NCBI GenBank assembly: GCA_027058925.1
Contig: JALTAS010000250.1
Coordinates: 1-6,581 of the forward strand
From: Persephonella sp.
Lineage (GTDB): Bacteria > Aquificota > Aquificia > Aquificales > Hydrogenothermaceae
Direction: 5' to 3'
Length of the DNA stretch: 6,581 nucleotides
The notes under the pieces were generated by a model. That model was not told the origin of the DNA and searched no databases. It saw only the letters and a program-made list of their open reading frames with translations. The translations under genes and the position numbers were made by a program. Below are positions 1 to 4,867 of this stretch, piece after piece (the first letter of the stretch is position 1; each line of letters starts with the position of its first letter).

Positions 1-1
1 G

Positions 2-55
2 ATTTATGAAAAATCCTTGAAATTTAAACATTTCTAAATAAAATTTATTCACCAT
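2..55 (-). CDS. 5' end of an unidentified divergent gene (partial)
   Basis: An open minus-strand frame of 18 codons without a stop runs off the left edge. It reads M-V-N-K-F-Y-L-E-M-F-K-F-Q-G-F-F-I-N. An AGGAG Shine-Dalgarno sequence lies at 58-62, two bases before the ATG (53-55) and five before the adjoining GTG (50-52). The GTG has the more normal spacing, so the true start may be one codon in. I do not recognise the protein from so few residues. The case for a real gene is the good ribosome-binding site, the open frame to the edge and the divergent position next to ffh. An AT-rich stretch of this length can stay open by chance, so confidence is moderate. Confidence 0.45.
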   Translation of the reverse strand, partial: MVNKFYLEMFKFQGFFIN

Positions 56-69
56 AACTCCTGATCTTT

Positions 70-78
70 TGTGATAAT
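70..78 (+). promoter_or_regulatory. candidate extended -10 promoter of ffh
   Basis: TGTGATAAT at 70-78 has the TGn extension followed by GATAAT, which matches TATAAT at five of six positions. It would start transcription near base 85, about 30 bases before the ffh start. No good -35 hexamer is visible at the right distance (TTCACC at 48-53 is 19 bp away). The same AT-rich stretch read on the minus strand gives TATTAT at 74-79, a possible -10 for the divergent gene, so two promoters may overlap back to back. This is motif matching only. Confidence 0.35.
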
Positions 79-101
79 ATTTATTTTAAACTAAATAAAA
101 A

Positions 102-108
102 AGAGGTG
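102..108 (+). promoter_or_regulatory. ribosome-binding site fixing the TTG start of ffh
   Basis: AGAGGTG ends six bases before the TTG at 115. The spacing supports initiation at this TTG, and the resulting N-terminus (M-F-E-L-L-T-E-K-F) is the one expected for Ffh proteins. Confidence 0.75.
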
Positions 109-114
109 TAGAAG

Positions 115-1443
115 TTGTTTGAGTTACTCACTGAGAAATTTAGCGGCGTTGTAGAAAAGCTTAAAAGGGCAAAAAGGCTTGATGAAAAAACTGTTGAAGA
201 AGCCCTTAAAGACATCAGAAGGGCTTTGATAGAGGCTGATGTAAATATTGATGTTGTTAAACAGTTTTTGCAGGATATAAAACAAAAGCTTGTAGGCCAG
301 GAATTAATAAAGGGTCTGAATGCAGGCGAAACTGTAATAAAGCTTATATATGACGAACTGCTGAATGTACTGGGTGAAGAAGCTCCTTTAAACAGATCTG
401 AAAAACCGCCAACTGTAATAATGCTTGTTGGTCTTCAGGGAACCGGAAAAACAACAACAGCCGGTAAACTTGCAAAATGGCTCAAATCAAAAGGTTTTGC
501 TGTTGGCCTTGTATCAACAGATGTCAGAAGACCTGCTGCAGGAAGACAGTTGTGCACGCTGGCAGAAACTATAAATATTCCCTGTTTTATAGATGAGGAT
601 GAAAAGGATGCTGTAAAGCTGACAGAAAAGGTTATACAGAAAGCAAAAGAAGCAGGACTTTCCCATATAATCCTTGATACAGCAGGAAGGCTCCATATTG
701 ATCAGGAATTGATGGATGAGCTTGTCCAGATTAAACAGAAGGTAAATCCTGCAGAGGTGCTTTATGTTGCAGATGCTATGCAGGGACAGGATGCGATAAA
801 CACAGCCGAGGAATTCCACAGAAGGCTTGGCCTCACAGGTGTTATACTCACGAAATTAGACGGTGATGCAAAAGGTGGTATAGCTCTTTCTGTCAGAAAG
901 GTTCTTGGTGTCCCAATAAAATTCATAGGAATTGGCGAAAAGATAGAAGATTTTGACCAGTTTCATCCGGATAGAATAGCCCAGAGAATCTTAGGTCTTG
1001 GTGACATACAGACATTGATGGAAAAGATGCAGTCTGCCATAGATGAAGAAAAAGCCCAGCAGATGGCAAAAAGGGTGATGAATGCAGAGTTCACACTTGA
1101 CGATCTGAAAGAACAGCTCCAGATGATCAGAAATCTTGGGCCTCTTGAGAATGTTCTTAAAATGATTCCCGGCATAGGATCAAAAATAAAAGATCTAAAA
1201 GTTGATGAAAAGCAGTTTATAAAGATAGAGGCGATAATAAACTCAATGACTCCTGAAGAGAGAACAAATCCCCATATTATTAACGGAAGCAGAAAAAGAA
1301 GAATAGCAAGAGGAAGTGGAACAACAATAATGGATGTTAACAGACTTTTAAAGCAGTACAAAGAAATGAAAAAAATGATGAAAAAAATCAAAAAATCTGG
1401 TAAAATGAAACTTCCGTTCAATATGCCTAATTTGCCATTTTAA
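115..1443 (+). CDS. ffh: signal recognition particle protein Ffh (SRP54 GTPase)
   Basis: Ffh is the protein subunit of the signal recognition particle. With 4.5S RNA it binds hydrophobic signal sequences emerging from the ribosome and hands the complex to the receptor FtsY at the inner membrane. The 442-residue protein is complete and of normal family length. It has an N-terminal helical bundle (about 1-90) and a G domain with P-loop G-L-Q-G-T-G-K-T at 106-113, D-V-R-R-P-A-A at 136-142, D-T-A-G-R at 188-192, T-K-L-D-G at 246-250 and the closing G-I-G-E-K at 272-276. A methionine-rich M domain follows from about 295. The RNA-binding segment S-R-K-R-R-I-A-R-G-S-G at 392-402 is intact. Translation starts at TTG. 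The gene leads a tight cluster with rpsP 19 bases downstream, so the two are probably co-transcribed. Identification is near certain. Confidence 0.98.
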   Translation: MFELLTEKFSGVVEKLKRAKRLDEKTVEEALKDIRRALIEADVNIDVVKQFLQDIKQKLVGQELIKGLNAGETVIKLIYDELLNVLGEEAPLNRSEKPPTVIMLVGLQGTGKTTTAGKLAKWLKSKGFAVGLVSTDVRRPAAGRQLCTLAETINIPCFIDEDEKDAVKLTEKVIQKAKEAGLSHIILDTAGRLHIDQELMDELVQIKQKVNPAEVLYVADAMQGQDAINTAEEFHRRLGLTGVILTKLDGDAKGGIALSVRKVLGVPIKFIGIGEKIEDFDQFHPDRIAQRILGLGDIQTLMEKMQSAIDEEKAQQMAKRVMNAEFTLDDLKEQLQMIRNLGPLENVLKMIPGIGSKIKDLKVDEKQFIKIEAIINSMTPEERTNPHIINGSRKRRIARGSGTTIMDVNRLLKQYKEMKKMMKKIKKSGKMKLPFNMPNLPF

Positions 1444-1446
1444 AAC

Positions 1447-1453
1447 AGGAGGT
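1447..1453 (+). promoter_or_regulatory. ribosome-binding site fixing the TTG start of rpsP
   Basis: AGGAGGT, a full Shine-Dalgarno match, lies nine bases before the TTG at 1463. The protein made from this start begins M-V-R-I-R-L-S-R-G-G, which is the conserved S16 N-terminus, so TTG is the real start codon. Confidence 0.8.
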
Positions 1454-1462
1454 AGTGAAAAC

Positions 1463-1717
1463 TTGGTAAGAATTAGACTTTCAAGAGGTGGAAGAAAAAA
1501 GCATCCGGTTTACAGGATGGTTGTGATGGACAGCAGATCCCCAAGGGAATCTAAGTATATTGATTACATAGGAACATACGATCCTATTCTTAAAACAGGA
1601 AATATAAATGTTGAAAAGGCGAAAGAATGGCTTGCTAAAGGTGCACAGCCAACAGAAAGAGCATTAAAAATACTCAAACAGTTTGGATTAGAAGAGCAAA
1701 CTGCCAAAGCAGAATAA
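1463..1717 (+). CDS. rpsP: 30S ribosomal protein S16
   Basis: S16 is a small-subunit ribosomal protein that binds 16S rRNA early in 30S assembly. The 84-residue product is of typical length. It carries the family signature at its N-terminus (V-R-I-R-L-S-R-G-G-R-K-K-H-P-V-Y-R), then the conserved D-S-R-S-P-R and Y-I-D-Y-I-G-T-Y-D-P segments, and the W-L-x-x-G-A-Q-P-T region near residues 52-62. It begins with TTG behind a strong ribosome-binding site, 19 bases after ffh, and is followed by khpA after 34 bases. This order is the classical one in many bacteria. No promoter or terminator is visible between the genes, so S16 is probably made from the ffh transcript. Confidence 0.98.
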   Translation: MVRIRLSRGGRKKHPVYRMVVMDSRSPRESKYIDYIGTYDPILKTGNINVEKAKEWLAKGAQPTERALKILKQFGLEEQTAKAE

Positions 1718-1751
1718 GGAGAATCCGAAAACAAAAACGGAGGGAAGTTAG

Positions 1752-1991
1752 ATGAGCAAATTACAGGAACTGGTAGATTTTGTGGCAAAATCGCTGGTAG
1801 ATCATCCGGACAAAGTTGAGGTAAAAGAGATTGAAGGTGAAAAAACTACCGTTATTGAGCTTAAAGTAGCTCCTGAGGACCTTGGAAAAGTTATAGGAAG
1901 ACAGGGAAGAACTGCCAGAGCTATCAGAACACTTTTAGCTGCTGTAGCAAGAAAACAGAACAAAAGAGCTGTGCTTGAAATACTTGAATAA
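1752..1991 (+). CDS. khpA: KH-domain RNA-binding protein KhpA (YlqC family)
   Basis: This is a small single-KH-domain protein of the KhpA/YlqC family, 79 residues, the usual size. In other bacteria KhpA binds RNA broadly and partners with KhpB; it has been linked to cell-division and small-RNA phenotypes in some Gram-positives. The KH signature [11 protein letters not shown] is at 45-55, with the GxxG loop at G49-R50-Q51-G52, followed by the conserved helix R-A-I-R-T-L-L. The ATG follows GGAGGG (1739-1744) by seven bases. It sits directly after rpsP, which is its standard place. The genes that often follow (rimM, trmD, rplS) are absent here, and a terminator begins eight bases after the stop. 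Naming is secure at family level; the function in this organism is inferred. Confidence 0.93.
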   Translation: MSKLQELVDFVAKSLVDHPDKVEVKEIEGEKTTVIELKVAPEDLGKVIGRQGRTARAIRTLLAAVARKQNKRAVLEILE

Positions 1992-1998
1992 CATAAAT

Positions 1999-2022
1999 GG
2001 GGCATACAAGCCCCTTTATTTT
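1999..2022 (+). terminator. intrinsic terminator of ffh-rpsP-khpA
   Basis: GGGGC (1999-2003) and GCCCC (2010-2014) form a five-base-pair GC stem around the loop ATACAA, followed by TTTATTTT. It lies seven bases after the khpA stop and ends the plus-strand cluster. On the other strand the stem begins one base after the tsaE stop codon (2016-2018) but is followed only by ATTTATG, so termination in that direction would be weaker. The element may act in both directions between these convergent genes. Confidence 0.75.
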
Positions 2023-2453
2023 AAACATTTATCCAGATAATCAGCATTCTTTGTCTCAATTTTAAAAATTCTTTTGTTTTCATCTACGATCTTAATATCA
2101 ATAAATAGAACTGGGTAATCATCAATATCAATCGTTCTATCTGCCCATTCAACTATAACAAGGCCATGACCTAAAACATCATAAAAATCAAAATTCTTTA
2201 CCCTGTAAAGATCTATATGATAAACGGGGAATTTTGATGTTTCATACTCATTCATCACTGAAAATGTGGGGGAGGTTACCTGATCTTCAGCATCAGGATC
2301 AATGGCAGAAATTAAAAACCTTGTAAATGTTGTTTTTCCCGCTGCAAGATCTCCTTTTAAAAGTATTACCTCTTTTCCTTTAAGACATTTTGAAAGATCT
2401 GAGGCGAAACTCTTAAGCTGATTTAGAGAGTTTATATTTTTTTCTGTTTTCAT
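2016..2453 (-). CDS. tsaE: tRNA t6A threonylcarbamoyl adenosine biosynthesis ATPase TsaE
   Basis: TsaE (older name YjeE) is the ATPase of the bacterial TsaB-TsaD-TsaE complex, which attaches threonylcarbamoyl to A37 of tRNAs reading ANN codons. The product is 145 residues from the ATG at 2453, in the family range. Visible motifs are the P-loop G-D-L-A-A-G-K-T-T at 34-42, S-P-T-F at 61-64, H-I-D-L-Y-R at 79-84, and V-E-W-A-D-R at 101-106. The frame can be opened six codons earlier at a TTG (2471), but that codon lies in the loop of the terminator hairpin and has no ribosome-binding site, so ATG is preferred. The only Shine-Dalgarno candidate is the G run at 2464-2469, ten bases upstream, inside the hairpin stem. 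It lies 32 bases downstream of the peroxidase gene and converges on khpA. Confidence 0.95.
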   Translation of the reverse strand: MKTEKNINSLNQLKSFASDLSKCLKGKEVILLKGDLAAGKTTFTRFLISAIDPDAEDQVTSPTFSVMNEYETSKFPVYHIDLYRVKNFDFYDVLGHGLVIVEWADRTIDIDDYPVLFIDIKIVDENKRIFKIETKNADYLDKCLK

Positions 2454-2456
2454 TTT

Positions 2457-2482
2457 GAAAAAGCCCCCCAAAAGGGGCTTTG
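2457..2482 (-). terminator. intrinsic terminator after the cytochrome c peroxidase gene
   Basis: Read on the minus strand, AAAGCCCC (2481-2474), loop TTTTGG, and GGGGCTTT (2467-2460) form a perfect eight-base-pair stem, and the T run extends two bases further. It begins four bases after the peroxidase stop codon. The 3' arm and loop contain the G run that is the only plausible ribosome-binding site of tsaE, so the hairpin could also limit tsaE translation on read-through transcripts. Confidence 0.75.
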
Positions 2483-2485
2483 TAT

Positions 2486-3523
2486 TTAGTCGTGGATTTT
2501 TAGTCTTGGTTTTGGGGTGTCTTTTGATGAAGCTGGAAGAACAGGCATTGTCCTTGCTGATTCAGGTATTTCACCGGTCAGAGACTTCAGGAAGGCAACT
2601 ATTTTATCAATCTCATCATGGGTAAGTTTAATACCAAGCTGTGTTTCTCCCATTATTCTGACAGCTTCTTTCAGATCCCATACAGAACCATCATGGAAGT
2701 ACGGGTAAGTCATCTCAATATTTCTCAGAGATGGAACCTTAAACACGTACCTGTCTTCTTCTTTCTTTGTTACTTTATATTTTCCAAAATCTGGAGTTGG
2801 GTAAGGTTTAACTATTCCGAATTTGGCAAACATCTGTCCACCAACAGCAACACCGTTATGACAGCTTGCACATCCTTTATCTATAAAGAGCTTTAGACCT
2901 TCTTTCTCCTTCTTTGTTAAAGCTTTTGTATCACCATTTAGAAACCTATCAAATCTTGAAGGTGTTACAAGTGTTCTTTCAAATGCTGCAATAGCTTTGG
3001 CGATGTTATCATAGGTAAGAGGATCTTTACCTCCAAAAACTTTTTTGAATTCCTCAACATACCCAGGGATTGTTTTCAGCTTTAAAACTACAAACTCCGG
3101 ATTGGGCATTGCCATTTCAACATGGGCAAGTACAGGACCTTTAGCCTGATCTTCAAGTGTTTTTGCCCTTCCATCCCAGAACTGGGCAATATGAAATCCT
3201 GCATTTAAAACGGTTGGAGAGTTTCTCCCACCTGTCTTAAACTTATGACCTAAAGCTGTTGGAACCCCATCAACACCAAATGTCGCAAGGTTATGGCAGG
3301 TATTACAGCTGATCACACCGCTTAATGAAAGTCTCGGGTCATAATAAAGTTTCTTTCCAAGCTCTACCTTTTCTGGTGTTGTAGGGTTGTCTTTTGGCGC
3401 AGGAATTTCTTTAGGCAATGGCTTGAAATAATTTTTTGCTTTATTGAGCAGATTTGTATCTGATGCAATAGCAGATGTGGCAGCAACCGCAACTGTCGCC
3501 ACTGCAAATTTTAGAAACCTCAT
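2486..3523 (-). CDS. di-heme cytochrome c peroxidase (CcpA/MauG superfamily), periplasmic
   Basis: This enzyme reduces hydrogen peroxide to water in the periplasm using electrons from a small c-type cytochrome or copper protein. The 345-residue precursor has a signal peptide (charged M-R-F-L-K, hydrophobic 6-20, likely cut after A-I-A at 18-20). Heme sites are C73-N-T-C76-H77 and C218-A-S-C221-H222. From the first heme histidine, H93, W116 and E136 lie 16, 39 and 59 residues on. These are the offsets of the distal histidine, inter-heme tryptophan and catalytic glutamate in the Pseudomonas aeruginosa enzyme as I recall them. The Y-F-H-D-G motif (H277) and M291, the likely axial ligand of the high-potential heme, follow. 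The key residues are therefore present, and a canonical peroxidase is more likely than a MauG-type oxidase. The ATG has an AAGGAGGA ribosome-binding site seven bases upstream (3531-3538). It is monocistronic by its own promoter and terminator. Confidence 0.95.
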   Translation of the reverse strand: MRFLKFAVATVAVAATSAIASDTNLLNKAKNYFKPLPKEIPAPKDNPTTPEKVELGKKLYYDPRLSLSGVISCNTCHNLATFGVDGVPTALGHKFKTGGRNSPTVLNAGFHIAQFWDGRAKTLEDQAKGPVLAHVEMAMPNPEFVVLKLKTIPGYVEEFKKVFGGKDPLTYDNIAKAIAAFERTLVTPSRFDRFLNGDTKALTKKEKEGLKLFIDKGCASCHNGVAVGGQMFAKFGIVKPYPTPDFGKYKVTKKEEDRYVFKVPSLRNIEMTYPYFHDGSVWDLKEAVRIMGETQLGIKLTHDEIDKIVAFLKSLTGEIPESARTMPVLPASSKDTPKPRLKIHD

Positions 3524-3546
3524 AGCTGTGTCCTCCTTCTTTTTAA

Positions 3547-3610
3547 TGATAATTATTACTGATAATTATAAACAGTCAAAATTTACCTGTCAATATGATA
3601 ATCATCAGCT
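3547..3610 (-). promoter_or_regulatory. three Fur/PerR-box-like sites over the peroxidase promoter
   Basis: The 10-mer TGATAATYAT occurs three times on the plus strand, starting at 3547, 3560 and 3596. Extended to 15 bases and compared with the 7-1-7 Fur-family pattern TGATAATnATTATCA, the sites match at 11, 12 and 11 of 14 fixed positions. The middle one covers the -10 hexamer, the first covers the predicted transcription start, and the third lies just upstream of the -35. This layout suits repression by a Fur-family regulator (Fur or PerR), which makes sense for a heme peroxidase. The AT-rich background raises the chance of spurious matches, and no regulator gene is in the window. Confidence 0.5.
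3565..3593 (-). promoter_or_regulatory. sigma-70 consensus promoter of the cytochrome c peroxidase gene
   Basis: On the minus strand TTGACA (3593-3588) is followed after exactly 17 bases by TATAAT (3570-3565), a full match to the consensus at both hexamers and in spacing. The predicted start is near 3558, giving a leader of about 35 bases with an AAGGAGGA ribosome-binding site. A staggered second set, TTGACT (3579-3574) with AATAAT (3557-3552) at 16 bases, lies 13-14 bases downstream. The promoter sits in the 89-base gap after hfq, so the peroxidase gene can be expressed independently of it. Confidence 0.8.
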
Positions 3611-3612
3611 TA

Positions 3613-3852
3613 TTAATCTTCCGGCTGATCGTACTCAAACTCTATTTCATGCTTGGGGATCACGGTGGTTATAGCATGTTTGTAAACCAGAACCTGTCTT
3701 GGTCCTTCTTTTAAAAGAATAGTGAAAGGATCAAAGTATCTTATCTTCCCTTCTAATTTAACACCATTTACAAGATAAATATTAACCCTTACCTTTTCTT
3801 TTCTGATTGCGTTTAGAAACTGCTCCTGAAGCCTTCCTTTTTTCTTTCCCAT
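3613..3852 (-). CDS. hfq: RNA chaperone Hfq
   Basis: Hfq forms a hexameric ring that pairs small RNAs with mRNAs and influences mRNA stability and translation. The 79-residue protein has an Sm1 segment at about 21-47 ([11 protein letters not shown] then F-D-P-F-T-I-L-L) and an Sm2 segment at 56-64 (V-Y-K-H-A-I-T-T-V). Proximal-face U-binding residues are present: Q9, F43, K58, H59. The rim patch is R17-K18-E19-K20. The proximal-face pair D-Q of E. coli (positions 40-41) is D-P here, and there is one extra residue in the loop before Sm2. The C-terminal tail is very short and acidic, ending E-Y-D-Q-P-E-D. Translation starts 11 bases after the upstream gene, and the ribosome-binding site GAGGTG (3863-3858) overlaps that gene's stop codon, which suggests translational coupling. 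miaA, the usual neighbour of hfq, is not here. Confidence 0.97.
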   Translation of the reverse strand: MGKKKGRLQEQFLNAIRKEKVRVNIYLVNGVKLEGKIRYFDPFTILLKEGPRQVLVYKHAITTVIPKHEIEFEYDQPED

Positions 3853-3863
3853 TTCCTCACCTC

Positions 3864-4811
3864 TTAGTGTTGTGCTACATTGTACAGTTTATCTGAAAGT
3901 TTAACTATATCTTTATATTTTACAAGTTTTGTCTTCCAGTTTACAGGAATACTTTCCTCTCCATTGTAAGCTCCAGCAAAAGATCCAGCTATTAAAGCTA
4001 TAGAGTCTGTATCTCCACCGTAGTTTCCGTAAGAGTTAACAGCATGGATAACAACATTTTCAGTATTTTCAGGTGTTTTCAGAAATATAAAAAGAGCCTG
4101 TGAAATGGATTCAAGGGCGTAAGAACCATTCCCTATCTCATCTATAGCCTCTTCATATGAAGCATCTTTATCAAGAAGAGATTTTACCCTGTCAAGGTAA
4201 TATTTTGTCTCGTCCTTCTTAACAAAAGTTTTCAAAAGTTCAATAAAATAATCGTACTCATCCTGTAGATAAAATCTTCCCTGTAGAAGCTCACCTATAG
4301 CCACAGCAATTATAGACGCAGCATCAAGAGCTATCTCATTTCTGTGGGTAAGCATAACAACAGCTTTTGTTCCTTCAACGGCAAGAACCGGATTTGTGTA
4401 ATGGTACATCCCTATCGGTATAGCAGGCAAAGTTCCTTCAACAGACGTTCCCCCCCTTTCAATATCTCTGCCTTCTTTCAACGCTTCAATAGCCACAAGA
4501 AATGACGGATCAACATAACTATGAAGATGTTCAGCCTCATACCACTCTATGTATCTCTCAATTATATCCCTTATATCAAGTCTTTTTTTCTCAGAAAGAG
4601 ATTCGGAAACGATCCTTACAATCTCAAACTCACTTGAAGTTTCTCCAGGCTTAAGGAAAGACGCGGGAGAAGCCGGATGTGGTTCGCATATGTCTGTTAT
4701 CTTATCCCCATAATGTAGTATTACCTCATCAAATGGTATTTCCTCAACACACATTCCCATTGAATCGCCAACAGCCGCCCCAACAAATACCCCTCTAAAT
4801 CTGTTTTTCAA
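3864..4811 (-). CDS. ADP-ribosylglycohydrolase family protein (DraG/ARH-like)
   Basis: Members of this family remove ADP-ribose from modified proteins or small molecules using a binuclear metal site. Numbering from the TTG at 4811, the protein has 315 residues, a normal length. The N-terminal G-A-A-V-G-D-S-M-G at 11-19 with E23/E24, the T-H pair at 155-156, and the C-terminal metal motif G-G-D-T-D-S at 265-270 followed by [11 protein letters not shown] are typical. The N-terminal metal motif, usually T-D-D-T, is replaced by S-S-E-F at 59-62 after the conserved P-G, so two family ligands are changed. It could be a divergent active subfamily or a weakened enzyme; the substrate is unknown. The frame opens at a GTG (4820), but the ribosome-binding site overlaps that codon, so TTG is preferred. 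It lies between lysS (52 bases) and hfq (11 bases). Confidence 0.88.
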   Translation of the reverse strand: MKNRFRGVFVGAAVGDSMGMCVEEIPFDEVILHYGDKITDICEPHPASPASFLKPGETSSEFEIVRIVSESLSEKKRLDIRDIIERYIEWYEAEHLHSYVDPSFLVAIEALKEGRDIERGGTSVEGTLPAIPIGMYHYTNPVLAVEGTKAVVMLTHRNEIALDAASIIAVAIGELLQGRFYLQDEYDYFIELLKTFVKKDETKYYLDRVKSLLDKDASYEEAIDEIGNGSYALESISQALFIFLKTPENTENVVIHAVNSYGNYGGDTDSIALIAGSFAGAYNGEESIPVNWKTKLVKYKDIVKLSDKLYNVAQH

Positions 4812-4817
4812 TACTTT

Positions 4818-4823
4818 CACCTC
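4818..4823 (-). promoter_or_regulatory. ribosome-binding site deciding the start of the glycohydrolase gene
   Basis: Minus-strand GAGGTG (4823-4818) lies six bases before the TTG at 4811 and includes the alternative GTG start itself. A ribosome cannot use this sequence as its binding site and initiate on it, so the TTG is the likelier start. An ATG at 4828 is out of frame. Confidence 0.6.
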
Positions 4824-4838
4824 AACATTTCTACTATT

Positions 4839-4867
4839 AATATATGTATGAAATTTTCTAAAGTTAA
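4839..4867 (-). promoter_or_regulatory. weak candidate promoter between lysS and the glycohydrolase gene
   Basis: On the minus strand TTAACT (4867-4862, overlapping the lysS stop codon) and TATATT (4844-4839) are separated by 17 bases. They match the sigma-70 hexamers at four and five of six positions. The 52-base gap has no terminator-like hairpin, so read-through from lysS is also possible. The AT-rich background makes this an uncertain call. Confidence 0.3.

Noticed and set aside
963..1421. A 152-codon open frame on the minus strand inside ffh.
   Set aside because: It lies wholly antisense to the strongly conserved Ffh M domain, its product is a low-complexity I/F/S-rich sequence as expected from the reverse of K/E/M-rich codons, and it has no convincing homology pattern.
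2454..2471. Upstream TTG start for tsaE, adding six residues (M-G-G-F-F-K).
   Set aside because: The codon and following bases form the loop and arm of the terminator hairpin, there is no ribosome-binding site ahead of it, and the extra residues are just translated G-run and T-run. The ATG at 2453 gives a normal TsaE N-terminus.
2517..2896. Overlapping plus-strand frames inside the peroxidase gene.
   Set aside because: Both are antisense to conserved heme-binding coding sequence and have no recognisable domain.
3594..3612. Possible terminator after hfq.
   Set aside because: The only inverted repeat (TGAT/ATCA around 3596-3607) is four base pairs, AT-rich and lacks a T run. It is better explained as part of the operator-like site, so read-through from hfq into the peroxidase gene remains possible.
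4812..4820. GTG at 4820 as start of the glycohydrolase gene.
   Set aside because: Its GTG is part of the GAGGTG ribosome-binding site; the TTG three codons later has correct six-base spacing. The difference is only three residues, so the identity is unaffected.
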